64,000 nucleotides of DNA. Source: Brasilonema angustatum HA4187-MV1. GTDB lineage: Bacteria > Cyanobacteriota > Cyanobacteriia > Cyanobacteriales > Nostocaceae. A program made the translations under genes and the position numbers. The notes under the pieces were generated by a model that was given only the letters and a program-made list of their open reading frames with translations, did no database searches and had not been told where the DNA came from. Positions 43,915 through 52,876 of this stretch are shown here, one piece after another. Position 1 is the first letter of the stretch; each line of letters opens with the position of its first letter. The stretch lies in assembly GCA_019359695.1 (NCBI GenBank), contig JAHHGV010000007.1, positions 150,532 to 214,531 on the forward strand, written 5' to 3'.

Positions 43915-44229
43915 ATGCCAATGGCGGTTGGAGTCATTGAAACTCAAGGTTTTCCGGCTGTGCTGGCTGCAGCAGACGCAATGGTAAAGGCTGCTGCAGT
44001 TACCATTGTTTATTATGGGCTAGCGGAAAGCGCTCGCATGTTAGTTGCTGTTCGGGGACACACAGCTGAGGTAGAAAGAGCAGTTGAAGCTGGTATTGAA
44101 GCTGGTAATACCCAATCTAACGGTGGTACGGTCATTACCCACTACATTGTTCCTAATCCCCCAGAAAATGTAGAAAGTATTCTGCCAATTCATTTCACTC
44201 AAAAATCAGAACCATTCCGAATAATGTGA
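43915..44229 (+). CDS. ccmK3: Carboxysome shell protein, CcmK3 type
   Basis: 104-aa single BMC (bacterial microcompartment) domain. [22 protein letters not shown] is the common CcmK core. The pore-loop side reads IVYYGLAESARM and the later strand HYIVPNPPENV. These are CcmK3 features; CcmK1/2 have GYEKIGSGR and ARPHENLE. CcmK3 is thought to form mixed hexamers with CcmK4 in the beta-carboxysome shell and tune metabolite passage. The matching ccmK4 is at 53856-54194 on the other strand. A short STRR precedes the gene. The C-terminus (TQKSEPFRIM) is standard length. Confidence 0.85.
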   Translation: MPMAVGVIETQGFPAVLAAADAMVKAAAVTIVYYGLAESARMLVAVRGHTAEVERAVEAGIEAGNTQSNGGTVITHYIVPNPPENVESILPIHFTQKSEPFRIM

Positions 44230-44283
44230 ATTAAGGACCTAATTAAGTAGAATCACCAAATTAAACATAAAATGCGTGGTGTT

Positions 44284-44316
44284 AGAAACCCGGTTTATTC
44301 AAGAAACCGGGTTTCT
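44284..44316. terminator. Bidirectional hairpin AGAAACCCGGTTT/AAACCGGGTTTCT
   Basis: A 13-bp perfect stem with a 7-nt loop between the convergent ccmK3 and LD-carboxypeptidase genes. It is a member of the GAAACCCGGTTTC hairpin family (also 47608). Confidence 0.75.
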
Positions 44317-44348
44317 AGATTTTACGTTTTTTTGTGTTGACCTAATGA

Positions 44349-45395
44349 TCATTCCACCGCAGCTTCTAACATCCGAATCGTCCCAGCGTCAGCATCGATT
44401 TCGACTTCTAAACCAATAGGTAATGTGAGCATATTTTCGATACCATGACCAATCATCGCACCATACCAAGCAGGAATGCCGAGTGGTTGAATGTGATCCC
44501 ACACAACTTCTTCTAAGGTGAGAGAACCGTAGTCAGCGTCTGGCGAACAATCGGAACATTGTCCAAACACAAAACCTGCAAGTTTGTTAAATAAACCCGC
44601 AATTTTCAAGTGAGTGATCATGCGATCGATGCGGTAAATATTTTCGTGAGTATCTTCTAAAAATAGAATCGCACCACTCAAATCGGGTAAGTAAGGAGAA
44701 CCTACAATGGCGGATAAAACTGAAAGATTTCCGCCAATAAGCCGACCTTTTGCTTTACCAGAAGTAATAGTTTGTTTGCGATACTTCACTTGCATCAGAC
44801 GATTAGAATCGTCACCATCTTTTTGATTTTGAAAAGTCACAGCTTCACCGCTAAATAAAACGCGGCGAAAATACTCTGTTTGGGTTGTTTTCCAAGAAGT
44901 TAATCCATTGGGACCGTGAAATGTTACCAAGTTAGTTTGAGCATTTAATCCGAGAATTAAAGTTGTGATGTCACTGAAACCAACTATAATTTTGGGATTT
45001 TTGCGAATGCGCTGGTAATCAAGATAAGGCAACATTCGGCTACATCCCCATCCACCGCGAACTGGTAAAATGGCGGCGATAGAGGAATCACTAAAAAACT
45101 GATTAATATCAGCAGCACGGTCTTTATCTTTACCTGCTAAATAGCCATATCGTTCAAGTAGATGAGGTGCGAGTCGCGGGACAAGTCCCAATCCCTTGAC
45201 TGCATCTATGACAATATTAAGTTCTTCACGAACAAATACCGCACTAGCAGGAGCGACAATACCCACAATAGATCCTGCCTGCAAACGCTTGGGTTTCAAT
45301 AGTGGTTTACCTGCTGCTTTTGCCAACTGAAAGGGAAAGGCAAATACTGAAGGGGTAGCAGCTAAATTTAAAAGAAAGTTACGGCGGTTAATCAT
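44349..45395 (-). CDS. LD-carboxypeptidase (S66 peptidase family)
   Basis: 348 aa from ATG 45395. The frame opens to 45461, but the inner start gives a clear export signal, MINRRNFLLNLAATPSVFAF, which contains a twin-arginine-like NRRNF motif. The S66 fold follows: nucleophile Ser in IVGFSDITTL with RGGWG before it, catalytic Glu in ILFLEDTHENIYRIDRM, and His in MIGHGIENMLTLPIG. These enzymes remove terminal D-Ala from murein tetrapeptides in peptidoglycan recycling; location is periplasmic. Converges with ccmK3. Confidence 0.88.
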   Translation of the reverse strand: MINRRNFLLNLAATPSVFAFPFQLAKAAGKPLLKPKRLQAGSIVGIVAPASAVFVREELNIVIDAVKGLGLVPRLAPHLLERYGYLAGKDKDRAADINQFFSDSSIAAILPVRGGWGCSRMLPYLDYQRIRKNPKIIVGFSDITTLILGLNAQTNLVTFHGPNGLTSWKTTQTEYFRRVLFSGEAVTFQNQKDGDDSNRLMQVKYRKQTITSGKAKGRLIGGNLSVLSAIVGSPYLPDLSGAILFLEDTHENIYRIDRMITHLKIAGLFNKLAGFVFGQCSDCSPDADYGSLTLEEVVWDHIQPLGIPAWYGAMIGHGIENMLTLPIGLEVEIDADAGTIRMLEAAVE

Positions 45396-45501
45396 AAAAA
45401 GTTTTTTTACACTCAGAGTAAGTCCCATTAAACCACCATGTAACAGTAGGTGCAAATACAAACCTCTCTCGGTACTTGGATATCTATTGAGAAAGATAAA
45501 T

Positions 45502-46116
45502 TCACGCCTGAAAAACTTGTTCTGCAGTTAACACCATTTCAGGAAAAGTTCGCGACACAATGGTGTCATTTGCGCGAAATGCAGTAGACTGATATACTCT
45601 GTTTTCATCAAGTAAGTAAACAAATACTGTTGGTACTTTAGGATTTCCCAGATAATTACGACTACCCAACGCTAAATAATCCACAATCCAGTATTCAGGA
45701 ATACCCAAACGCTGATACTCATCCAGCTTGTCAATATAATCGTCCTCCCAATTAGTAGAAATCACTTCTACTGCTATTTGCAAAGGTTCAAACAACGCTG
45801 AGTAAGCAGCGCGATTAGCTGACCAAATTGTTTTATCTACTACACTAACATCTGGCTGACGACCCTGTTCTTTACCTTCAGCCGTCTGTGTTCTAATCAT
45901 AATTCTGCCTGAAACTCTGTAATTTCTTTCCAGACGTTTCACTTCATTATTAAGAGTGTCGGTAATAAAATCTGCAATATCATCATGTTGTCGGGTAGCT
46001 AATATTCTCACAATCTCTCCATTCACCAGTTCGTATCGACCATCTGCATCTGGTAACTGTTCAATAAACTGCTCAAAAGTCAGCTTTTGATTTGTGGTGA
46101 CTGATGCTCTAGCCAT
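45502..46116 (-). CDS. Uma2 family (DUF820) putative endonuclease
   Basis: 204 aa. Core motifs: LTFEQFIEQLPDADGRYELVNGEIV, KEQGRQPDVSVVDKTIW (acidic site), IAVEVISTNWEDDYIDKLDEY (E-V and downstream Lys), GIPEYWIVDYLALG. This is the canonical cyanobacterial Uma2 layout, distinct from the copy at 2622. Restriction-endonuclease fold; function uncertain. Single gene 106 nt upstream of the LD-carboxypeptidase on the same strand. Confidence 0.88.
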   Translation of the reverse strand: MARASVTTNQKLTFEQFIEQLPDADGRYELVNGEIVRILATRQHDDIADFITDTLNNEVKRLERNYRVSGRIMIRTQTAEGKEQGRQPDVSVVDKTIWSANRAAYSALFEPLQIAVEVISTNWEDDYIDKLDEYQRLGIPEYWIVDYLALGSRNYLGNPKVPTVFVYLLDENRVYQSTAFRANDTIVSRTFPEMVLTAEQVFQA

Positions 46117-46199
46117 GAGGAACTCCGTTATTTATCGGCTTTTTAATATTTACTCAAAATGAATTCTTATATAGACTTAGTCAAATCATGTACGTTGAG

Positions 46200-46625
46200 T
46201 CAAGCAGTTTGAGACTCTCTTTGTGAGTAAATATAGTCACAATATAATGCCCATGTAGCTCCAAATAAACCTGTTATGGAACCAGAAATTGCTGCTAAAA
46301 CACCCCATCCAAGTGGTCCAGTCCAACTGGTGATTTCTTTTAGTATTGCAGTACTTGCTTTACCAACAACATAAGCTGTTCCTGTTGCTGCTACTGTAAC
46401 TAAACCTAACTCTACCAACATTTCTAACAGTCCCTGACTGGATAAATCTTCTTCAAAATAGATTTTCCAGACACGGGTGTACATTATGATATCAGATGCA
46501 GTTAATATAAGTTGCTTGGGAAGTTCTACGCCAGGAGTTGGTGCAGCTGTAGCACAACCACTACCAACAGCGTAGGTTGCAACTGCTAAAACAGCTTCTA
46601 ATCTTTTTTTGCCCAAATTACTCAC
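46200..46625 (-). CDS. Small membrane protein, unknown
   Basis: 141 aa with alternating hydrophobic segments: AVLAVATYAVGSGCATAA near the start, LLEMLVELGLVTVAATGTAYVVG (about 65-88) and LGWGVLAAISGSITGLFGATWALY (about 105-130). A lipobox-like V-G-S-G-C lies near residue 24 but the leader is weak. Family not recognised. Gly-rich helix pairs recall membrane regions of stress-related DUF families, but this is not firm. The 85-aa ORF at 54226 has a comparable size and Gly-rich core. Confidence 0.65.
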   Translation of the reverse strand: MSNLGKKRLEAVLAVATYAVGSGCATAAPTPGVELPKQLILTASDIIMYTRVWKIYFEEDLSSQGLLEMLVELGLVTVAATGTAYVVGKASTAILKEITSWTGPLGWGVLAAISGSITGLFGATWALYCDYIYSQRESQTA

Positions 46626-47193
46626 AATCTTAACTCCTGTATTTTAGAGAGTAGTGTTTGGTTGCTTTGCAAAATTAACTCTTAATTGATTTCCGATACT
46701 TAAATTTAAATACTTTTTTAATTTATTTAATTAACTTTACTTGTATTAAAAAATCGGTAGATATAGCAATTCTAAATCATTTGTAAAATTCTCTTTTCTC
46801 TTTTTTCTCTCTTTTCTTGGCGACGCCAGTCGCACGCCAGGTGCTACAACGGGGGGAACCCCCGCAACGCACTGGCTCCTCAAGTCGGGGAACCCGCCCA
46901 CGGCGCTGGCTCCTCTTGGCGTCTTGGCGGTTGATAAATTTTACAACTCAAGTAGGACTGCTATATAACGAAGGCTTCCAGATTATACATTGTACTGAAT
47001 ATGTTTGTAGCTATGTCAACATTGAAAAATGTATTTGTGTTGACCGATGAAAGAGAATATTACTGATAGCAGTTGTCATCTGAAAATCTCTTTCAAATAG
47101 GGGATTTGGTCATACTATCAGGTGATGTTGCCTAAAGATTTGGAGCGATATCTTAAAGATATAAATACTTAATTAACATTTGAGACTAGAACT
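46626..47193. other. Repeat-filled spacer
   Basis: 567 nt. Left part is AT-rich. Positions 46818-46919 hold a GC-rich dispersed palindrome cluster (GCCAGTCGC, ACGGGGGGAACCCCCG, GTCGGGGAACCCG, GCGCTGGC). A 77-codon frame through it is repeat-derived. The right part should contain the promoter of the 131-aa secreted protein. Confidence 0.55.
46818..46919. repeat. GGGGAACCCC palindrome cluster, copy 2
   Basis: Two GGGGAACCC hairpins flanked by GCCAG and CTGGC words. Related clusters are at 11138-11177 and 55301-55392. Confidence 0.7.
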
Positions 47194-47589
47194 ATGAAAA
47201 AGATTATTACGGCGAGTCTAGTCGTTTTAGCCACTACTGCTGGATTTTTACTTAACAATCAAGCAGTTCAAGCTCACTCTCGCGGTTACTATCACTTTCG
47301 CCCATATGGATACTATCCGTATTTTGGACGTCCAATAAATTCTTGCTATCCTGCCACTCAGTGGCTTGTTGACGAAGATCCTGCGTATCATCCTCAAGCT
47401 TATGCTGATGGCTACCGTCAAGGAAAACAGAGTGCAACAAGAGGAAACAACTACAAGCCGCGTACTGCTGGTGGGGAATTTAGTCGTGGTTTTGATGACG
47501 GTTATTATGGAAAGAAATTTGCTGGTCAAAAACAAGTTGTTCCTAACGAATATAAGCCATATACTACGTCAGAATGTGGTTGGTATTAA
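47194..47589 (+). CDS. Secreted Tyr/Gly-rich small protein
   Basis: 131 aa. Signal peptide MKKIITASLVVLATTAGFLL ... AVQA, cleaved near residue 27. The mature protein is rich in Tyr, Gly and His (RGYYHFRPYGYYPYFGRP) with AYADGYRQGKQSATRGNNY and FSRGFDDGYYGKKF, which look like two short G-x-x-x-G repeats found in small periplasmic proteins. Function unknown. It ends at a GAAACCCGG-type hairpin shared with the convergent rubredoxin gene. Confidence 0.8.
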   Translation: MKKIITASLVVLATTAGFLLNNQAVQAHSRGYYHFRPYGYYPYFGRPINSCYPATQWLVDEDPAYHPQAYADGYRQGKQSATRGNNYKPRTAGGEFSRGFDDGYYGKKFAGQKQVVPNEYKPYTTSECGWY

Positions 47590-47607
47590 TGGTATCCAAG
47601 CTTGAAG

Positions 47608-47634
47608 AAACCCGGTTTCTCAGAAACCGGGTTT
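47608..47634. terminator. Bidirectional hairpin AAACCCGGTTTCT-C-AGAAACCGGGTTT
   Basis: A perfect 13-bp stem between the 131-aa secreted-protein gene (+) and the rubredoxin gene (-). T residues follow on the plus strand. Confidence 0.78.
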
Positions 47635-47753
47635 TGTAAGTCATCTAAATTATGATCAATGGAAGCGGTTACTGCACCACTTCTACGATCCATTTCCCAC
47701 GGTTGAGCATTTTCAAGGGATATTGCAGTATCACTGCAGTGAACAGTTGGTTA

Positions 47754-47912
47754 TTATTTTGGAGCAAAAGAGTCTTTTCCTGCTCCACACACAGGACATA
47801 CCCAGTCATCTGGTATGTCTTCAAACGCTGTCCCCGGTTCTATTCCACCATCTGGATCGCCTTTTTCTGGATCATATACGTAATTGCAGACAGAACATAC
47901 ATAGTTTTCCAT
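47754..47912 (-). CDS. Rubredoxin
   Basis: 52 aa. The two iron-binding knuckles are [12 protein letters not shown] (C6, C9) and [13 protein letters not shown] (C39, C42), with the standard [15 protein letters not shown] between. It is a small one-iron electron carrier of the cytoplasm. There is no C-terminal membrane anchor, so this is not the thylakoid RubA type. GAGAGAGAAAG precedes the ATG. Redox partner not evident from the neighbours. Confidence 0.95.
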   Translation of the reverse strand: MENYVCSVCNYVYDPEKGDPDGGIEPGTAFEDIPDDWVCPVCGAGKDSFAPK

Positions 47913-48028
47913 CTTTCTCTCTCTCTAAATTAAGGATCTTCGTCTCAACATTATATACACATTGAATTCAATTCATAATTCGTAATGAATTGACTAATTA
48001 GAAGTTACGAATTCTCAATGACGAATTG

Positions 48029-49813
48029 TTAATAAAGAGTCGTCAAAGGCGTACCTAACCATCCGGCAAAGTTTTCTTTCTGTGTCGTTGAAGGATTTTT
48101 GACTGGTTTTATCTGATACTTACTGACACGAGGAGACGCCAGGGTGACAGGTAAGGTACGGAGTTCATCTTGATGGAAAATAGTGACTTGAATGATGTCT
48201 TTCGGTTGGTAATCTTTCAGGCGATCGCCTAACCCATTGGCTGCGATACGCAAACCATCAATAGCCAGCAACTCATCTCCTGGATCAATTCCTGCAAATT
48301 GTGCGGGTGAACCTGCGTCAACAAACTTAATCAGTTCCCGTCCATTGTCACTATTAACTTTAACTCCTAGATAAGGTTCTTCACCCTTTTCCTCTACCAG
48401 TTGCAAGCCAAATGGTTCCAGGTATTCGTTGAAAGGCAAATCTTCAGTCTTATCAATGTAGGAGTTGAAGAAATTAGTCAAATCTATACCAGCAATATAC
48501 TCAATAACTGATTGCAATTGTTCTGAAGTATAACCAATTTCATCTGTGCCAAATTGATGCCACATTTTCAGCATGACATCATCTAGCGATCGCTGATTTC
48601 TAGATCGTGAACGAATCAGCAAATCTAGCAACAACGACACCATTTCCCCTTTTAAATAGTAGGAAATTTGACTATTACCGCTATTGGCATCTGGACGGTA
48701 AAGTTTTATCCATGCATCAAAACTTGATTCTGCCAGAGATTGTACTTTGCGTCCTGGAGTCGTTTCATGCCGAGCAATTTCCTTACTCAAATTATTCAAG
48801 AATGACTTTGCATCATAAATTCCTGCACGTAAGGGAATGAGCAAATCGTAGTAACTTGTTGTCCCTTCACAAAACCACAGTGACGATGTATAGTTTTCTT
48901 GGTCGTAATCAAAGACCTCTAGTGCTTTTGGACGAATCCGCTTAACATTCCACAAGTGAAAGAACTCGTGTGCGACTAATTGCAAGAAGCGTTCGTATTT
49001 GTCGCGATCGCGGAAACCTAACCGCTGATAAATGAGCGTGCAGGAGTTTTTATGCTCCAAACCACCATAAGCTTGAGCAAATAAATGCAGCAGAAACACA
49101 TATCGTTGATATGGTAACCCACCAAACATCCGTGCTTCTACTTCAATAATTTTCTCAATGTCAGTAATCATCTGCTGCAATTGGAAATTGCCTTTACCCC
49201 AAATTGCTAGTTCATGGGATTTTCCCAATACTTCAAAGTGATGTAACTGATGGAGACCAATTTCAAAGGGACTATCTACAAGGGTGTCAAAATCTGAAGC
49301 ACAAAAAGTGTTTGTCTTGTGTGGAACTGATGGTAATGCTGTAGTGACTTGCCACTCTCTGTGTGGCGGTACAACAGTGACTTGTATTGGTTGTCCTTCC
49401 CAAGCCAGTATTCTAAAAAACAGTGCTGCACCATTGAAATAGCCATGGCTAGAGTCCAAGTGATTTGTTCGCACTGATAGCTCATTTGCAAATATACGGT
49501 AATGTATAATAATTTCTGATACATCACTTGTTTCCACCTGCCAGTGATTTTTACTAATCTTGTGCCAGGACAAAGGCTTGTCATGAGCAAAAGCAGCAAA
49601 ATCTTGTAAGTGCTTGGCATATTCCCGGACTAAGTAAGAGCCAGGAGTCCACACTGGCAATTTCAAATCTAAAGTCGGCAACGAGTAGTCTACCAGACGC
49701 AAACTCACTTCAAATAAGTGCGTTTCTGGTTTGGGCATTGTCACCTGGTAGTGAATTGCTGGTGCGGTTTCCTTGGTATAAATGTTAGTGCGAGGTGCAG
49801 TTGCTTCAGTCAT
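48029..49813 (-). CDS. M61 family glycyl aminopeptidase with PDZ domain
   Basis: 594 aa. N-terminal beta domain (IHYQVTMPKPETHLFEVSL), gluzincin catalytic domain with zinc motif LVAHEFFHLWNVKRIRP (H-E-F-F-H) and the third ligand Glu in LWFCEGTTSYYDLL, then a C-terminal PDZ domain (about 485-560; DAGSPAQFAGIDPGDELLAIDGL). M61 enzymes prefer N-terminal Gly/Ala. No signal peptide is evident, so it is probably cytoplasmic. Single gene. Confidence 0.92.
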   Translation of the reverse strand: MTEATAPRTNIYTKETAPAIHYQVTMPKPETHLFEVSLRLVDYSLPTLDLKLPVWTPGSYLVREYAKHLQDFAAFAHDKPLSWHKISKNHWQVETSDVSEIIIHYRIFANELSVRTNHLDSSHGYFNGAALFFRILAWEGQPIQVTVVPPHREWQVTTALPSVPHKTNTFCASDFDTLVDSPFEIGLHQLHHFEVLGKSHELAIWGKGNFQLQQMITDIEKIIEVEARMFGGLPYQRYVFLLHLFAQAYGGLEHKNSCTLIYQRLGFRDRDKYERFLQLVAHEFFHLWNVKRIRPKALEVFDYDQENYTSSLWFCEGTTSYYDLLIPLRAGIYDAKSFLNNLSKEIARHETTPGRKVQSLAESSFDAWIKLYRPDANSGNSQISYYLKGEMVSLLLDLLIRSRSRNQRSLDDVMLKMWHQFGTDEIGYTSEQLQSVIEYIAGIDLTNFFNSYIDKTEDLPFNEYLEPFGLQLVEEKGEEPYLGVKVNSDNGRELIKFVDAGSPAQFAGIDPGDELLAIDGLRIAANGLGDRLKDYQPKDIIQVTIFHQDELRTLPVTLASPRVSKYQIKPVKNPSTTQKENFAGWLGTPLTTLY

Positions 49814-50553
49814 CTTTGTTTATGAGTAAGAATTCTGAGTTATTAACTATTAGTTAATAGTTAAGAGTTAATGGTCAATAGTCAATAGTCGTAAGTTAAA
49901 AAACTTGCTTACTGCTGTTGCCTCAGCACTTAATACTTTTTATACTTTTTTTTAGTAGATTAACAACCTGAGATTGATGAAAAAAACCACCATGTTGCTA
50001 TTGTCTATGTTTATTTAACATTCGTAACTGAGTGCGCAAAGTTTTGATTTCATCTTTTTTGGATTAGCTCATTATCTTAGGATTTTGACTTTAACGTCAA
50101 TTCCTCAGCCGCTTCTCCAATGCTGAGTTTTACTTTGCTGGTGTTTTCTATATCAACTTACCTGATATAGACTATACCATTTTCCACAATAATGAAAGTA
50201 TCCGAGATGCACAGATAAGTCAATAAACTTAGTTTACGAGAACTTCCGTGGAACACACAGGGGATCACCAACGGATTTAGAGAATTTTCAATGTAACACA
50301 AAGTAGCAATTAATGCCATAACTTGCTGCTTAGCACTTACTCTTTAAAGATTCAGCACTATTTTGTTAATATTTTTATCATTTGGTAACTAAGTATTTTT
50401 TTTATAAAGAAAAATAACAAAATGACAAATAATCAGAAGATTGTTTAGGAATTGGAAACAGGTAATTGTGAGTTTATAGTTCAGCAGCTAAAACCTACTA
50501 GACTATAAATTTCAAATCACTGAGCAATTACCAATTTCCTTTTCAGGATCACC
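49814..50553. other. Spacer between M61 peptidase and HetZ-family genes
   Basis: 740 nt, AT-rich. Contains a degenerate STRR of TTAATAG/TCAATAG-type heptamers (about 49841-49894) directly upstream of the M61 gene. The remainder has no recognisable gene or RNA; it must include the M61 promoter and the 3' end of the HetZ-family transcript. Confidence 0.4.
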
Positions 50554-51732
50554 TCAGTCTTGACTCCTCAAAGCTTGGGCTAACAGGTAAACTTTAGTCC
50601 ATTCACCCATTGCTTGGTGCATTTTGAGTTTTAACTGGGAAGCTGTGTCTTCTATCGAATAACCTGCTTTACGCAACTCTAGGACTTGGCGCTGCATGGG
50701 GGTTAATTGTTCATGCAATTGTTGCCATTGCTTAAGTGTCAGCCCCAAGTTATGTTCTTTTAAGGAAATTGACAGCCAGCTATCTACCAATTCTGGTTTT
50801 CCTTTGAGGGCGAATACACGTACAGCATGGTAGCTAATTTTCTCTCTGAGTCGATAGACTTCCTTGATTGGTTTATTTAGTTTTTTGGCAATCTCATCTT
50901 GAGGCTTACCTTGGAGATAGAGTCGCAACCACTCAATAGCTTCTGGACCAAGATTTTCGTGTAAATAATCCTCAAATTCTTGCTGAACTGTTTTACGCAG
51001 TGCTTGTTGTTCTTCTATCTCTTGAGCTTCTTGATATTCAGCTACTGCCTGAGTATCAACCAAGTTGACTCGATTATCACTGTCATCAGTAAGAATTTCC
51101 TCAGAGACAAGCCTAACTAAGTCTTGAGTTGGTACTTGGGTTAAACCACCACGTTGAGTTCTTCTCAAGAAATTCACGAAACGATACGCCAATAGAGGTT
51201 GATTGCGTACTGGTCGCAAACAATATTCTTCTACACTGGCAAACAGTAGAGCGTTCTTGAGTCTATCATCAGTTGTCAATTCTGAAATAGAAACCATTTG
51301 TTGTTGTATGTAGCTATCGCTTTGCAGTAATTCTTGGATAACTTCTTGTAGTACATCCAGGACTGTCCGTTGGCGATCGCGACTCAAGGCAACCCAAGTT
51401 TGGATCTTATGACGTAACGTCACCAAACTCCCCAATCGAGTGATCAGGTTGCGGTAAGCACGTTCTCTTGCAAATCCTAAGTAACGCTGACGCAAAATCC
51501 TATAGCGGTACTCCATAGCTTGTTTGGCGATATCCAGTTCCTTAGAGTTGAGCACCTCAAACCGATCTAAGTCACTTCCCACAAGCCATTTGACTATACT
51601 TTCTCTGTTGGCAAAATTTTGTTCTGGACATTCGATATCCAGGCGCTTTCGCCAATATTGCGCCAGTTTTTCCGCCTCCAAAACCATAGTGAGATTGCGC
51701 TCCTCGAAACCCTGTTTTAAAGTCTGCATCAC
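50554..51732 (-). CDS. HetZ-family regulatory protein
   Basis: 392 aa. It resembles HetZ and HetZ-related proteins of filamentous cyanobacteria, including the N-terminal EKLAQYWRKRLDIECPEQN and the ALLFASVEEYCLRPVRNQPLLAYRFVNFLRRTQRGG core. The C-terminus has two sigma-region-4-like helix-turn-helix segments (LQGKPQDEIAKKLNKPIKEVYRLREKI; LTPMQRQVLELRKAGYSIEDTASQL). HetZ acts early in heterocyst differentiation and binds DNA. patU or hetP neighbours are absent, so this may be a HetZ-related paralog rather than HetZ itself. Transcribed alone from a long upstream spacer. Confidence 0.8.
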   Translation of the reverse strand: MMQTLKQGFEERNLTMVLEAEKLAQYWRKRLDIECPEQNFANRESIVKWLVGSDLDRFEVLNSKELDIAKQAMEYRYRILRQRYLGFARERAYRNLITRLGSLVTLRHKIQTWVALSRDRQRTVLDVLQEVIQELLQSDSYIQQQMVSISELTTDDRLKNALLFASVEEYCLRPVRNQPLLAYRFVNFLRRTQRGGLTQVPTQDLVRLVSEEILTDDSDNRVNLVDTQAVAEYQEAQEIEEQQALRKTVQQEFEDYLHENLGPEAIEWLRLYLQGKPQDEIAKKLNKPIKEVYRLREKISYHAVRVFALKGKPELVDSWLSISLKEHNLGLTLKQWQQLHEQLTPMQRQVLELRKAGYSIEDTASQLKLKMHQAMGEWTKVYLLAQALRSQD

Positions 51733-52876
51733 AACCCCCTTTTCTCGTCCCTCTTTACTTCTTGACTGGCAGCTGCACCCGATTTGATGATGTCCATGAT
51801 GACATTTGATGTGTCTCCTCTGTTATTACGTTTTGACTCACTAAAGTTATGCAGGTAGTTTTAAATTTCGATGCATCCTCACAATCTAGAACTACGGTAA
51901 ATCAAGCTTTCTGAGCTTTTCTCACGACTTTATCTAAAGTTAAATTTTTGTAAACTTAGGATTATGTTGTCTTGACTCAAAAAAACGATCTACCCAAAAT
52001 GTATAAGGTTACAAGATATTTTGATCAGGGATCAGGAAAAACTAACATTTTGCACCTGATAATTTTGGCGAATTTCATCCACCTCTCCAGACGTTGTTTT
52101 ACAATGTATGTTTCACTATTTAAAGTTTACTCTCCGCAGTCTTTGTGCTCTTTTTTATACTGGACATTACTTGTACTGTGTATTTATAACAACTCACGAG
52201 GACATCATTTGAATTTTCCAACATAAATGAACCCAGACATTGTCAGTTTGTATTGATGTTTAGAAGACTGACATAATTAATTTTGAAAAATGAGCACTTG
52301 TTTATTGGCAAAGAATAATGAGTAAAGAGTTGTCGTGAAAATGAACTTGATAAACCACTTGTCAATCAATTTTGGATTTAGGATTTTAGATTTTGGATTA
52401 ACTCCACCCTAAAAGTGCTCTGGTTGGAGCGGAGCGAAACGAAGCCTAGATTTTGAAATTTACGATTTTGGATTAATTCCGTCAAAGATGGACGGGGCTT
52501 GTACCGAAAATCAACGCCAAGTACCAAGTGAGGGAAACAAGGACTATGGCACAAAGTGCCACGCTACGCTATCAGTATTGGCTCCCCAATTTAAAATCTA
52601 AAATTTAAAATCTAAAATTGTTTCGGTCATCGTTTCACAAATCTATCATCATGTAGAAAATATAAAATAAAATCATACACGCCTAAAAGGTGATGGGATT
52701 ATTCGCTCCATAGGAGGCTATTGCCTTTCCCCTCCTGCACGGATCGTAAGATACATCGTTCTGCTTTACATCAGAAGAAATATTATACTCTAATGTTCGC
52801 AAAAAGCTATGAAAAATTAAGAGGTACCCTGATGGATACCTTTAAAAACTACTGGCTTGTTCAATCGGCTAGAGTT
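51733..52876. other. Long spacer upstream of the HetZ-family gene
   Basis: 1.14 kb without a supportable gene. The left third should hold the HetZ-family promoter. Positions 52367-52620 form an inverted-repeat element: TTTTGGATTTAGGATTTTAG-type heptamers at the left, their complement (AAATCTAAAATTTAAAATC) at the right, and a GGGCTTGTACC word inside. Short frames at 51972-52226 and 52721-52906 look fortuitous. Confidence 0.5.

Noticed and set aside
46817..47050. 77-codon frame rich in Arg and Gly
   Set aside because: It is translated from the GGGGAACCCC repeat cluster.
51972..52226. 84-codon plus-strand frame upstream of the HetZ-family gene
   Set aside because: No ribosome site or family resemblance. 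It starts in promoter-like AT-rich DNA.
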